NCBI GenBank assembly: GCA_020832305.1
Contig: JAFIEV010000082.1
Location: forward strand, 186,001-250,000
Length of the DNA stretch: 64,000 nt
Direction of reading: 5' to 3'
Origin: Cyclobacteriaceae bacterium
GTDB lineage: Bacteria; Bacteroidota; Bacteroidia; Cytophagales; Cyclobacteriaceae
The notes under the pieces are model-generated. The model ran no database searches. It had not been told where the DNA came from and was given only the letters and a program-made list of their open reading frames with translations. The position numbers and the translations under genes are program-made. Shown here piece by piece: positions 1 through 9,835 of the stretch. How positions within the stretch are numbered: position 1 is the stretch's first letter; each line of letters starts with the position of its first letter.

Positions 1-3000
1 ATTGCCTGAACCGGGTACAATTCTATGTTGACCAATTAATCCCTGAGGGTCATTGTATGTAACAGGATTGTTGTAGGCAAAATGATATGTACTAATTCCG
101 GGAATTAACATTGATAAGGGGTCTAATCTCAAAAACCTTCCAGTCTCCGAATCATATAAACGGTAATTGGTTTCATGCCAATTTGTTAAATTTTCTTTTT
201 CTACACCATTGTAGAGGTACTTATTCGTCAAAGCATTGTTAAGTTCACTGGTATTGTAAGTCAACCCGAAAGGATAATAATCATCTGTCCGGATGATTGG
301 CCCAAAGCTGTGTAATATACCAAAATCGTCAACCTGTCCCGGTTTTTCGGGAAGAACACATTCAGGTCATCGGCAGTTTCATTGGCTACAAACATCATCA
401 GGTATCCTTCCTGATCGGCTGTATAATCCAATGACAGTAACTCAAAGTCATTCTCAGCTTCCTTACTTACCTGTCTGAAGCCTGCATTTACAAAGTTAAA
501 ACTTTTATCGAAAAACAAATACTGCAAATATGCTTTTGGTATACTTTGGTCTTGCGAAAATGCGGATAAATGGCCCATGCCCAGTGCCCCCTTTACCGCA
601 TCTATTACCTCCGGTATTTCTCCGGCAGGCGTGGTGCCCAATGAAGCTGCTATCAATGCCCCTATCCCTGCCAATGATTGCTTTTTCCTGGCCTTTTCTA
701 TATACCTTGCATACACTTCCATTTTTACTGTATCCCCAGCCTGAAGATGTAAATTAAGAGAAGGACCTACAACCCTGCCTTCTGCTGCATTTAGCCTGGC
801 ACTTGATTTCCCTCCCTCCGTATGGTTGAATACCATGTCCGTATGCCGGGTTTCATCTACATTTTTGAAAGCCAGTGTTTCGATGTCAGAATCTTCCTGT
901 TCCATGCTGCTGCTGTAAAAACCACCAAGACGCTCACCTGTGGTGAAGGTAACACGTACGTTGCCCAGGTGGTCTTTAAGATGATACTGATACTCCTCGT
1001 TAAGGAACCCCCCTTCTTTCAACACAACCCTGCCTTCTTCGGTGTTTAGAAAAATGTCGCTGGCTCCTTCATACACCAAAGACCCAACATAGTTTGTGAT
1101 TTTCGTCACGCCCCCGTCTATTACCGTCTTGCGCAGTTTAGTGCCATTGGCGTCGTAGGCATACTCAATTGACTTGTTCGCAGCGAAGGTAATCAGTCTT
1201 GGCAAGTTTAAATGGTTATAGGTGATGGACTGTATGCCTTTGTTAAGGTCCTGTACCATATTGCCATTGACATCGTATTGATAATCATCCCCAACCGTAT
1301 TACCATCTTTAAATCCCAAATCACGACTGGCTATCGGCGCTGTATCGGTTACTTTCAACAGCTTGTTCCCCAGGTACTCATAATTCAGAACATCAATATT
1401 GTTGGTGTTTGTGCCGGTACCTGTTCGTGTCAAAGCTTTGATGTTTCCATTAAAATCATACTGGCCAATATTTTCATTAAAATAATTCTTGCGGGTGTTA
1501 TAGCTACTGCCTTCTGCATATGTTGAATGTGTAAGCCTGTTGAGTTTGTCGTATTTATACCCATAACTCTTTCGGTTGCTGCTTGCACTGGAGGCAGAAT
1601 TCCAATGGATTTCCGATATGTTGCCATTGTACTGTTCCAAACTGTTCAAGGCAGTTTTATTCAATGGATCGTGGTATCTTAAATACATGCCAAAATAACT
1701 CCCTAATACCGAAACTGAGTTGGGATTATTAATAGCTGTTAACCAGCCCCTGATATTATATTCGTAATTTATAACCTGAGCATATGTCAACTCATTGGTA
1801 CTATGTAATCTTTTGGTTGTAAGTTGACCCAGTTCATTATATTGATAACGGGCCAATGTTGAATAATTCAGTGCACTTCCTAATTTATGACGAAGAAAAG
1901 TAAGCCTGCCGGCATGATCATATTCAAATTGCTTTTCCTCAATTACAGCCATTTGGCCGCTGGCGGTATGTTCATGCCTTTGCGACTTGAGGTTGCCTAT
2001 AAAATCATATTGAAAAAAATATTTCTCAAATCCGCTCATATAATTGGCCGACACTGTATAAATAGGCTGTTGCTTTCTATTGTAATATACTGCATTTTCC
2101 AGCCAGGTAGTCGTATTGAGAACTTTTACTTTACCTCCTGTTAACTGTCCTCGTGGGTGTAATAATCTTACATTGGCATTATAGGGAGTGGGTACAGAGC
2201 CGGGGTATCCGTAATTTGTCGAACTTGATACAAAGCTGTAATCATCATAATAAGCTGCGGTAAGGTAATTATGCGTAGTAACATTTTTAGGGTAAGCATC
2301 ATTGGTGTAACCATGGTGGGTACCTGAAGAATTTCCTGTCCTTTCTACAAAGTATTTATTGGCCGAATTATTATAAAATGCTGTCACCAATGATGCCACT
2401 TCATTTCTGGTACCTGGTATATTTTGTATCCCAGTTAACACCGGTCTGTTCAATACATCATATTTCACAAAATGCCAATCATTTTTATTCAATGATCGCA
2501 TTTCTCCATCTTGGGTAAGAACCAACCTGTCGCGGTTGTCATAAACCATAAGTACAGAATCTGCGCCAGGTACTTTTTTAACGATCATTCTTTTCCGCTC
2601 ATCATATCTGTACATATAAACTAATCCATCTACAATAGAAAGATCAAGTGGATAGGGAAGAATTTCAAATCCATTTGCACTGGTAAAATTTGGACCAAGG
2701 GTAATGGTTACGTTTGGCAAATAGTAATATTTATTCGAATTATTGGGTGTATTTAGTGTAAGATTACTTTGAACTATTACAACACTGGAACTTTCGTTTA
2801 TTTGTGTCAATGAGCTACCTAATTGTTGAATCGCTTCAGGAGGGATGACAAAACGCAAAAGTCCATATGCATCATAGACATAATAGGTATCATGTGCCTG
2901 ATTATTGGTATAAGTTCTTTTTAGTATTGTACGACCCAATTTATCGGTGTACTCCCTGGTTGTTCCGTTATTACCATCTGAACTGATCCAATTCTCATCT

Positions 3001-3191
3001 TTTACAACATTTACAAAAAGTTGATTTGGAGCATAGTAATGAGTGTTTTTAAGTTTGCAATGTCCAGAGCTGGTGACTTCCCAAAGTAGTACTTCATTGG
3101 ATGTATTGGAAGAGTAATCATATTTAACTGTTCTGTCATTGCCTGATCCGATTTGCCAGGTACTTCCCGGCGCACCTTCTTTTAATACAAA
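1..3191 (-). pseudogene. RHS/YD-repeat protein, N-terminally truncated and frameshifted
   Basis: This is the C-terminal half of a large RHS/YD-repeat protein, of the kind that forms a secreted shell around a variable C-terminal toxin. Many YD-type repeats are visible (for example YEYNIRGWLTAINNP, YQYDVNGNMVQDLNKGI), as is the conserved YYPFGLTYN ... NKYLYNGVEKE ... YRLYDSETGRFLRLDPL ... YNDPQG core end. The reading frame is open from position 3191, where an in-frame TAG (3192-3194) replaces the expected upstream repeats, so roughly the N-terminal half is gone. Near 343-351 the frame shifts: the long frame ends at 261, but the RHS core continues in another frame (VDDFGILHSFGPIIRTDDYYPFG) to the window edge. 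A one-base indel in the T5/G3 run would explain this, as would a sequencing error. The variable C-terminal tip lies beyond position 1. Because the 5' end is missing, I treat it as a pseudogene. Confidence 0.85.
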
Positions 3192-3287
3192 CTATTCTAC
3201 CAACTTCCGGAAACTTTCTTTCCAAATACAGCTCTTTACCCGATTAATCAAACTTAAACTTCTGAACTTTCTATGCACCGGGTTGTT

Positions 3288-3545
3288 CTATGCCTTCCTG
3301 GTTTCTTCGTTTGCATCGCTGCAATCGTTTCTTATCTGGTCTTTGTTTTCCAGCTTTTGACATAGTATTTCCATATCCATACTAAGCTTGTTTTCTACAA
3401 CCCTTGCATAAATCTGGGTCGTGGCTATTTTGGTATGGCCGAGCATCTTTGATACAGTTTCTATAGGCACACCATTGCTCAGCGTTACCGTGGTAGCAAA
3501 GGTATGCCGTGCCAGGTGGAAGGTTAGGTTTTTTGAGATGCCATT
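3288..3545 (-). pseudogene. Tyrosine recombinase (phage integrase), C-terminal fragment
   Basis: Only the C-terminal catalytic end of a tyrosine-type integrase survives. The frame holds HLARHTFATT (the H-x-x-R box), LGHTKIATTQIYARV (the GHT turn and the nucleophilic Tyr) and a short charged tail. The frame is closed upstream by a TAA at 3546-3548. A little further upstream a different frame reads like more integrase sequence (MTDKDGKMAS), so at least one frameshift preceded decay. The first catalytic Arg and the N-terminal DNA-binding domains are absent. The fragment lies between the broken RHS gene and the tRNA-Pro gene, which suggests an old integration event at this tRNA. It is not a working recombinase. 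Confidence 0.8.
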
Positions 3546-3721
3546 TTACCGTCTTTATCGGTCATCATTAAGTCCTGCACAGGATGCAGATCTGCCGATG
3601 TATGTGCGAGTAGTACAGACCCCTGCATTATCTGTAGGGGTCGTCTCATTGTCCGTCCTAACGGATTTCATTAGTTTGGTGAAAAATTATGTCGTTCGAA
3701 TACCAGGATATGACACAAAAT

Positions 3722-3991
3722 TTATTTCCGGGTATCTGAAAAATTAGTTATCATTTCTTCAATTAGCTTCCGGCTCTTCAATGATTTCAATTCTTTCTCT
3801 CTTTTTAGGGCTTTTCCTTTATCATCGAATTCCTCTAAATATTTAACTTCCCAATCATTGGCTTTACCCGTAAAATTTCGATTGGTGCCATTATGTCGCC
3901 TTAGTCTATCCTCGATCTCACCTGATGTGTAGCCGATATAGTACTTGTCCAATTTCGCAGAATAAATAATGTACACTGTAAATCGATTCAT
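3722..3991 (-). CDS. GIY-YIG domain nuclease family protein
   Basis: A small single-domain GIY-YIG protein of about 89 residues. The first motif is VYIIYS and the second YYIGYTS, followed by the conserved Arg/His-Asn stretch (RLRRHN) and a C-terminal lysine-rich helix (KGKALKREKELKSLKSRK). This is the UvrC-N/YhbQ-like group, often found as stand-alone genes in Bacteroidota; the cellular role of most is unknown. I prefer the second ATG (3991), which places the GIY strand six residues from the start; an ATG four codons upstream (4003) is possible. It lies between the integrase scrap and the tRNA-Pro terminator, so it may be cargo of the integrated element. Confidence 0.75.
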   Translation of the reverse strand: MNRFTVYIIYSAKLDKYYIGYTSGEIEDRLRRHNGTNRNFTGKANDWEVKYLEEFDDKGKALKREKELKSLKSRKLIEEMITNFSDTRK

Positions 3992-4094
3992 TTGTAAAGC
4001 CATTAATCAGATACATTTCGATATGAAAAAATAGCTATAGAAAAGAAAATAATCAAGGAGTGGTGAGTAAAATTTGTGATACGAAAACAAAAAA

Positions 4095-4119
4095 GCACAT
4101 ACGGCTAAGCCGTATGTGC
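4095..4119 (-). terminator. Intrinsic terminator of the tRNA-Pro transcript
   Basis: A perfect 11-bp stem (GCACATACGGC / GCCGTATGTGC) with a 3-nt loop. On the minus strand it is followed by a T-rich tract (TTTTTTGTTTT). It starts 13 nt past the 3' end of tRNA-Pro. Confidence 0.9.
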
Positions 4120-4128
4120 CTGTAAATC

Positions 4129-4205
<77 letters not shown>

Positions 4206-4233
4206 TTCTCCGGTAATTCAATATTTTCTATTT

Positions 4234-4306
4234 ACAAGGTGACAGGACTTGTTCCTGAGACCCTCCCGATTCATCGGGATGCACTACGATGCTGCGCTAC
4301 ATCCCG
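4234..4306 (-). pseudogene. tRNA-Pro-like unit, copy 1
   Basis: The 5' acceptor strand and D arm match tRNA-Pro. The anticodon-arm loop is ATGAAT (ATGGAT in the other copies). The T loop carries AAC in place of the invariant TTC, and the 3' strand CACCTTG cannot close the acceptor stem. A functional tRNA is very unlikely. Confidence 0.75.
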
Positions 4307-4334
4307 AAATCCGGTTATTCAATATTTTCTATTT

Positions 4335-4407
4335 CCAAGGTGACAGGACTTGTTCCTGAGACCCTCCCGATCCATCGGGATGCACTACGATGCTGCGCTA
4401 CATCCCG
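4335..4407 (-). pseudogene. tRNA-Pro-like unit, copy 2
   Basis: Almost identical to copy 1 but with the ATGGAT six-base loop. The T arm reads TCAGG-AACAAGT-CCTGT, so the TTC of the T loop is lost. The acceptor stem is unpaired at its 3' side. Confidence 0.75.
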
Positions 4408-4435
4408 TTTCCGGTAATTCAATATTTTCTATTTA

Positions 4436-4508
4436 CAAGGATGACAGGATTTGTTCCTGAGACCCTCCCGATCCATCGGGATGCACTACGATGCTGCGCT
4501 ACATCCCG
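4436..4508 (-). pseudogene. tRNA-Pro-like unit, copy 3
   Basis: Same replaced anticodon arm as copy 2. The T arm is intermediate (TCAGG-AACAAAT-CCTGT). The 3' strand begins CATCC, so five of seven acceptor pairs could still form; this is the best-preserved acceptor among the copies. Confidence 0.75.
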
Positions 4509-4536
4509 TTCTCCGGTAATTCAATTTTTCTATTTC

Positions 4537-4609
4537 CAAGGTTAACAGGATTTGAACCTGCGACCCTCCCGATCCATCGGGATGCACTACGATGCTGCGC
4601 TACATCCCG
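4537..4609 (-). pseudogene. tRNA-Pro-like unit, copy 4
   Basis: This copy keeps the canonical T arm (GCAGG-TTCAAAT-CCTGT), as in the intact gene, but has the replaced anticodon arm and an unpaired 3' strand (TAACCTT). The mix of intact and changed arms along the array suggests recombination or gene conversion between units. Confidence 0.75.
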
Positions 4610-4684
4610 TTCTCCGGTAATTCAATATTTTCTTTCAAGGTGGCAGGACTTGTTCCTGATTTTGATCTCCCTCCAAAAGGACTG

Positions 4685-4692
4685 CAAAAGTA
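4685..4692 (-). promoter_or_regulatory. Candidate -7 box for the tRNA-Pro array
   Basis: On the minus strand this reads TACTTTTG, a match to the Bacteroidota -7 consensus TAnnTTTG. It lies just upstream of the partial fifth unit, and transcription from here would run through the whole array, the tRNA-Pro and its terminator. No convincing -33 TTTG is seen. Confidence 0.4.
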
Positions 4693-4797
4693 AATAATAA
4701 TTCTTTTTAAGAAAAGATTTTAACCCTTATTTAAATTTTAACACACCTTATGTAATTTGCCTTCGTTTTTACTCAAAGTATTTAATTAAATACCGGT

Positions 4798-7455
4798 ATG
4801 AGTCTACCCTCTTTGCGCATCCTGATCCTGGCAATCATAGCCACGATGTTTTTTATACTCATTTCTTCTTATTCCCGGGCCGATGGACCAAAAGCGCTGC
4901 GATTGCTGGAGAAGCAAAAATATGTCAAACTCGAAGATCATCTCCGAAAATCGATTAGAAAACAACCCAAAAATGCTGGCGCCTGGTACGTATATGCCCG
5001 AATGCATTTCGATGATGACTATTTCTTTAAAAATATCGATACGGCATACCATTTTGTAAACCTATCCATACGTCAATTCCCCAATACTGAAGCGAAAGAG
5101 CTGAAAAAACTCGATAAGGTAAATATAAACCCTGCTGTGGCTGATATGCTCAAAAGGCAAATCGAAAATGAAGCCTTCCAAAGAGCAAAAAAGCATCACA
5201 ACATCGAAGCCTATACCTATTTTATGGATTTTTACAATTCAGCCTTGCAGGTTGACAGTGCAAGGGATTATCGCTATGCACTGGCATATCAGCAGGCAGT
5301 CGATGAAGATACCTATGAGTCATTCAGTTATTTCATTAGTACCTATCCGGATGCGCCTCAAATTCCCATGGCAAAACAACGCTATGACGTTTTATTATAC
5401 CGGCTTAATACCCGTGCAGGTACTATTGCTTCTTTTGAACATTTTCTGAGAAACAATCCGGGTAGTCCTTATACCGCAGAGGCTGAAAGACAAATTCTGG
5501 AAATATACGCAGCCGACAATAGCATGAATGCCTATATGCAGTTTATTGAAAAATATCCACGCAGTCCGGCCAGAAAAGTGGCAACAGATATGCTGTATCA
5601 TCGATTTAAAGTAAACCGGGTACCCCAGGATTTCAGCGCCCGTTTTAATATTCTTACTCCGGGCGATTCGTTAAGTTTGATTATTGCAGCCGATACCGCA
5701 TTGCTGGTGCCGGTATATGATCTCGAAAAGTACGGCTTTATGAGCAGTGATGGCAAAATGTTCATTCAACCAGCATTTGAAGATATTCCTGTTAAATATT
5801 TCTGTGGCAACATCGAAGATGATGTGTTGGAAGTAGAAGAAAATGGAGAAAGGAAAATCATATCTCGTCTGGGTCACGTGATTTACAGCGGTGAGTTTGA
5901 GACCTGGGAAGACATTGGTTCTGGACTGATCAGGTTACAACGCAATCGGGTATTTGCCCTGGTGCATAAATCTGGTAGAAGAATTCTGGATTTTAATTAT
6001 GAAAAAATAGAAAATCTTGAGAATGCCTTTATTTCCTATCAATATGATGGTAAATGGGGCTTAATGAGTTTTACCGGTAAGGAACTCTTGCCTGCCGATT
6101 TCGAAGACGCTGAAGTTAGCTTTCCTTTTGTCATACTTAAAAAAGAGGGTAAATATGCCATCAGCAACGTTCAGCGCATCAAAAGAGCGGCTGATCTCGA
6201 CCCCCCTGATCTGCATTTCATCTACGATGATTTCTTGCTGATGGATAACGACCATTTGCTTGTTTTCAGTGGAAAAATGGAAAGCCTGATTGCACCCGAT
6301 TTAAAAATTGTTATTCCGCTTGATACGCATAAGATTCTCAACCTTTTTGACGGATGGATGACTCAAAAAAACGGATTATTCCGACTGTACGATGCCAGAT
6401 TTAATGCGCGATCTGATATACTTTTTGAAAGCGTACTGGCTGGCAGAAAAAGGGCCAGCATCAGAAGAAATACCAGATGGGCAGTGCTTTATCCTGATAA
6501 GCCCGTACCTCAACAATATGAATACGACTCTATCCGCTTTATTTCTGATCAAATCGGGATATTGTTTAAAGGAAACCAAACGCTGGCATTGTTTGAAAAT
6601 GACAGCCTTCAGGATATTTCCGGATCTTCAGTTATCCGTACGCTGCAATCCCAGATTTTTTCTGAAGATGGAAGCCCTCGAGTACAATTTCTTTATACAA
6701 GAAGTGCACGCGGACAGGTTAAAGTATACAATGTGAAAGGCCAGCTTGTCCTTGATGATCGTATCACAGACGTACAGATTATGGGTGATGCATATTTATT
6801 GGTAGAAAAGTCAGGTAAAAAAGGTTTATACAGTCTTGATGGTAATGTTTTACTCAGGGAGCGTTATGATGGCATAGGCAATTTTGACCGGGGTTATGTG
6901 AGTCTGCTGCTCAATCGCAGGTTCGGTATGTATAATGCAGCCCTGGATGTTTCCATCACGCCTGCTTTTGATAAAATGATTGTCCCTTTCAGCAATGATT
7001 TACTGATTGCTTCGAAAAATAATAAGTTGGGCCTTATCGACAACAAAAGCAACCTCATCCTTAACCATGCTTTCGAAGATATCAGGGACTGGAATGATTC
7101 TGTTGCCCTTGTACGCCGTGGTGAGTTTTGGGAACTATATGATATCAAAAACAAAAAAACAGTATTTGATGGCATTGAATCTTTTGAATATCTTAAAAGG
7201 GAATTGAATGAAAAAATTATAATTATTCAACGCAAGAGTCAGGTTGGTGTATTACACAGCCAGTATGGAAATATTGTCTCAGCCACATTTAATGATATTG
7301 TAAATGTGGGTTCTGTACAAAAACCGGTATACTTTGCAGAAAAATATGTGCAGGAAGCTGAATTTTACATAGTAATTTATTATGATTACAAAGGAAAAGT
7401 AATTAAAAAACAGGTATTTACTACCGAAGAATACGACAAAATATATTGTGGCTGA
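4798..7455 (+). CDS. WG-repeat protein with N-terminal helical repeats
   Basis: An 885-residue protein, probably exported: an uncleaved or cleaved hydrophobic segment covers residues 7-25, and the rest is soluble. Residues about 30-270 form TPR-like helices (KQPKNAGAWYVYARM, FEHFLRNNPGSPYTAEAERQI). Residues about 310-870 hold a series of WG-type beta repeats, for example KYGFMSSDGKMFIQPAFEDI, KWGLMSFTGKELLPADFEDA, KKGLYSLDGNVLLRERYDGI and KLGLIDNKSNLILNHAFEDI. WG repeats are thought to build a propeller-like scaffold; no enzymatic motif is visible. Its last 8 bases overlap the next gene, so the two are probably cotranscribed, although no functional link is evident. Confidence 0.85.
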   Translation: MSLPSLRILILAIIATMFFILISSYSRADGPKALRLLEKQKYVKLEDHLRKSIRKQPKNAGAWYVYARMHFDDDYFFKNIDTAYHFVNLSIRQFPNTEAKELKKLDKVNINPAVADMLKRQIENEAFQRAKKHHNIEAYTYFMDFYNSALQVDSARDYRYALAYQQAVDEDTYESFSYFISTYPDAPQIPMAKQRYDVLLYRLNTRAGTIASFEHFLRNNPGSPYTAEAERQILEIYAADNSMNAYMQFIEKYPRSPARKVATDMLYHRFKVNRVPQDFSARFNILTPGDSLSLIIAADTALLVPVYDLEKYGFMSSDGKMFIQPAFEDIPVKYFCGNIEDDVLEVEENGERKIISRLGHVIYSGEFETWEDIGSGLIRLQRNRVFALVHKSGRRILDFNYEKIENLENAFISYQYDGKWGLMSFTGKELLPADFEDAEVSFPFVILKKEGKYAISNVQRIKRAADLDPPDLHFIYDDFLLMDNDHLLVFSGKMESLIAPDLKIVIPLDTHKILNLFDGWMTQKNGLFRLYDARFNARSDILFESVLAGRKRASIRRNTRWAVLYPDKPVPQQYEYDSIRFISDQIGILFKGNQTLALFENDSLQDISGSSVIRTLQSQIFSEDGSPRVQFLYTRSARGQVKVYNVKGQLVLDDRITDVQIMGDAYLLVEKSGKKGLYSLDGNVLLRERYDGIGNFDRGYVSLLLNRRFGMYNAALDVSITPAFDKMIVPFSNDLLIASKNNKLGLIDNKSNLILNHAFEDIRDWNDSVALVRRGEFWELYDIKNKKTVFDGIESFEYLKRELNEKIIIIQRKSQVGVLHSQYGNIVSATFNDIVNVGSVQKPVYFAEKYVQEAEFYIVIYYDYKGKVIKKQVFTTEEYDKIYCG

Positions 7456-8236
7456 TACATACGACATTTCATTCATAGGATCGGGCAATGTCGCCTGGCA
7501 TCTTGCACCTGCATTGGAAAACGCAGGACACAGAGTTCGTGAGGTGTACAGCAGAAACCCCCATAATGCAGAGGCCTTAATAGGGCGTTTGTATAGCGCT
7601 GAACCCAATGAAACCCTCGATTTTACAGATAGCCCTTCTTCTGTTTATATCATTTCCATTAACGATGATGCTATACAGCAGATTGCCAGAGAAATAGTCT
7701 TACCAGATGATGCAGTTATATTGCATACTTCAGGCAGCACGGCCCTCGATGTGCTTAGTTATACCGCCTCTGATAACATCGGTGTCTTGTACCCCTTGCA
7801 GACTTTCAGCAAAAAGAGAAAGATGGATATGGCACAGGTTCCATTGCTGATCGAAGCCGGTAATAAGGATACCTTAAAGATTATTGGTCACATGGCAAGG
7901 TCAGTGAGTAAAAATGTGTATGAAGTAAAATCAAAAGACCGTATGATTGCGCACATTTCAGCCGTATTTGTATGTAATTTTACCAACTATCTCTACAGTG
8001 TAGGAGACGATTTGCTCCAAACCTGTGGACTTGATTTCGATATATTAAAACCACTAATTGCTGAAACCGTACATAAAGCTTTTGAATTGGGTCCTTATGC
8101 CGCCCAAACCGGGCCGGCAAAGCGGGCTGACATGAAAATTCTGGATCAACACATGGATTTTCTGGGTGATACTTCTTCCGCCCAGGTATACAAGCTCATC
8201 TCCCAACTTATCCTCAATGAACATCAGGCAGATTGA
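7448..8236 (+). CDS. Rossmann-fold/DUF2520 oxidoreductase-like protein
   Basis: A 262-residue cytoplasmic protein. The N-terminus holds a dinucleotide-binding glycine motif (FIGSGNVAWHLAPAL, residues about 9-23) of the NADP/F420-type Rossmann fold. Residues about 120-255 match the all-helical DUF2520 domain (a 6-phosphogluconate dehydrogenase-like C-terminal half) with the PLQTFSK stretch at its start. The substrate is unknown. The start is a GTG that overlaps the stop of the WG-repeat gene by 8 bases. No upstream ATG is in frame without deep overlap, so translational coupling is likely. Confidence 0.85.
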   Translation: MADTYDISFIGSGNVAWHLAPALENAGHRVREVYSRNPHNAEALIGRLYSAEPNETLDFTDSPSSVYIISINDDAIQQIAREIVLPDDAVILHTSGSTALDVLSYTASDNIGVLYPLQTFSKKRKMDMAQVPLLIEAGNKDTLKIIGHMARSVSKNVYEVKSKDRMIAHISAVFVCNFTNYLYSVGDDLLQTCGLDFDILKPLIAETVHKAFELGPYAAQTGPAKRADMKILDQHMDFLGDTSSAQVYKLISQLILNEHQAD

Positions 8237-8287
8237 AATTTGTTAAATTTCGTTAAAAGGCCTTGTTTTTTGCCAGTAAGCAAAGCT

Positions 8288-8323
8288 TTTGACGTTTTAT
8301 TTACATCCTTAAAGGTAACTTTG
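8288..8323 (+). promoter_or_regulatory. Candidate promoter for batD
   Basis: The -7 box TAACTTTG (8316-8323) fits TAnnTTTG exactly, and TTTG at 8288-8291 is a -33 candidate. The 24-bp spacer is slightly longer than usual. The box sits 27 bp before the chosen start at 8351. Confidence 0.5.
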
Positions 8324-8350
8324 TACCTTGCGCACCAAATTACGAAGTGT

Positions 8351-9787
8351 ATGAAAAAAAGGTTTCTTGTTTTCAGTATCCTTCTGCTGATTTTTGTATC
8401 AGCATATGCCCAAAACATCAAAATAGTGCTGGGGCCCGATGAAGTATCCGTAAATCAATATTTTACCATAACCGTTGAGGTTCAGAATGAAAGACTTCAG
8501 GGCTATGATAATTTCCCTGACATCAAAGGATTTGAAAAGCACGGTACTTCCAGCTCATCATCCATGAACTGGATCAACGGCCAGGTAAGTTCTACGCAAA
8601 GCATAGTGCAAAATTACCTGCCTCTCGCAGAGGGCTCCTACACGCTCTCTCCTTTTACCATGACGGTTAATGGACAACAAGTGAGCAGTCCAGGCAAGAC
8701 CATCCGGGTAACTGCTGGTCAGCAGCAGCGCCAGCAGCGCTATGATCCTTTTTCCTATGACCCATTTGAAGAGTTTTTTGGCAGGCGTCAGGAAACTGAA
8801 TTTATAGAAATTAAGGATGATGCCTTTTTCGCATTAAGTACCGACAAAGATGAAGTTTATGTAGGTGAAGGTTTCACGGCTACACTTGCATTCTATGTAT
8901 CGGAAACAGAGCAGGCCCCTTTACAATTTTACGAAACAGGCAGGCAATTGGGTGAAATTCTGAAAGTGCTGAAGCCGGCAAATTGCTGGGAAGAAAATTT
9001 TAATATTGAAACCATCAACAAAGAAACGGTAACCATCGGAAATAAGCGATATGGCCAGTATAAAATCTATCAGGCGGCATTTTACCCATTAAATCGACAG
9101 GACATCGAATTTCCATCGGTCCCTCTCAAAATGATCAAATACAAAGTGGCAAAAAATCCCGGGTTTTTTGGCCGTAACCGCGTTGAGGATTTTAAGACCT
9201 ATCATTCCAAAGCTAAAACCATCAAGGTCAGAGACCTCCCACCGCACCCTTTGAAAGATCAGGTATCCGTAGGTATATTCAGGCTTGAAGAAAATATCAC
9301 AGACCGTCTACTGCAAACCGGTCAAAGCATTAATTACAACTTTACCATACAAGGTGAAGGAAATATCGCCGCAGTGGAGAAGCCTATTATATTAAACGAA
9401 AATGATTTTGATTTTTATCCACCCAATATTCAGCAAAGGATAAACCGCTCCGGAGGTAAGGTAAGAGGTAATAAAACCTTCAGTTATCAGATAATTCCAC
9501 GCGAACCAGGTGATTTTTCTTTTGAAGAATTTATTTCATGGGTATATTTCGACCCTGTTAGGCATACATACGACACACTGCGCTCTGATATTGCCGTAAA
9601 AGTGAGTGGTGAAAGTAAAAAGAATCAATATATATCTTCTACTGACCTGGGTTCATTTTACGATTTTACGGAACTCGAAAGCAACACCTTGCGCAGTCTG
9701 AGCCGGGAAAACAGGTTTAAGCTTATAACCAATATTCTTCTGGCCTTGATGATGTTGCTTACAGCAGTATTTATATTTAAAAAATAG
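8351..9787 (+). CDS. batD: BatD-family protein
   Basis: A 478-residue envelope protein of the BatD (oxygen tolerance) family. It has a clear signal peptide (KKRFLVFSILLLIFVSAYAQ), a long run of Ig-like beta domains and a C-terminal transmembrane helix (ITNILLALMMLLTAVFIF) followed by a two-Lys tail. The Gln/Arg-rich insert (GQQQRQQRYDPF...) after the first Ig domain is typical of Bacteroidota BatD. The start was moved to the ATG at 8351, because the 37 codons upstream overlap the promoter region and would bury the signal peptide. In many genomes batD sits with batA/B/C/E and a MoxR ATPase; none of those are here, so this may be a second, detached copy. Family role: membrane-associated complex with VWA proteins, exact function unclear. 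Confidence 0.85.
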   Translation: MKKRFLVFSILLLIFVSAYAQNIKIVLGPDEVSVNQYFTITVEVQNERLQGYDNFPDIKGFEKHGTSSSSSMNWINGQVSSTQSIVQNYLPLAEGSYTLSPFTMTVNGQQVSSPGKTIRVTAGQQQRQQRYDPFSYDPFEEFFGRRQETEFIEIKDDAFFALSTDKDEVYVGEGFTATLAFYVSETEQAPLQFYETGRQLGEILKVLKPANCWEENFNIETINKETVTIGNKRYGQYKIYQAAFYPLNRQDIEFPSVPLKMIKYKVAKNPGFFGRNRVEDFKTYHSKAKTIKVRDLPPHPLKDQVSVGIFRLEENITDRLLQTGQSINYNFTIQGEGNIAAVEKPIILNENDFDFYPPNIQQRINRSGGKVRGNKTFSYQIIPREPGDFSFEEFISWVYFDPVRHTYDTLRSDIAVKVSGESKKNQYISSTDLGSFYDFTELESNTLRSLSRENRFKLITNILLALMMLLTAVFIFKK

Positions 9788-9835
9788 TAAATCAAATCCT
9801 GCTGTTTTACACCAGGTTTTACCTCCATATACGTA

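Larger units (their letters stand above)
4206..4675 (-). repeat. Tandem array of tRNA-Pro-like units, 101-bp period
   Basis: Upstream of the intact tRNA-Pro (in its own transcription direction) lie four degenerate copies whose 5' ends fall at 4306, 4407, 4508 and 4609. With the intact gene's 5' end at 4205, every step is exactly 101 bp. A fifth partial copy sits at about 4635-4675. Each unit is a tRNA-like body of 73 nt plus a conserved spacer of about 28 nt (CCGGTAATTCAATATTTTC core on the plus strand). The copies keep the 5' acceptor strand and the D arm of tRNA-Pro. They share a replaced anticodon arm (TCCCG-ATGGAT-CGGGA, loop one base short), and their 3' acceptor strand no longer pairs. 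The constant spacing and shared substitutions point to tandem amplification of an already altered copy. Confidence 0.85.

Noticed and set aside
4206-4675. Repeat array considered as a CRISPR
   Set aside because: Units are tRNA-like, the spacers are themselves repeated and near-identical, and no cas gene is present.
8240-8350. Longer BatD reading frame starting at 8240
   Set aside because: It would bury the signal peptide and contain the promoter-like TAACTTTG box; the ATG at 8351 gives a standard signal peptide.
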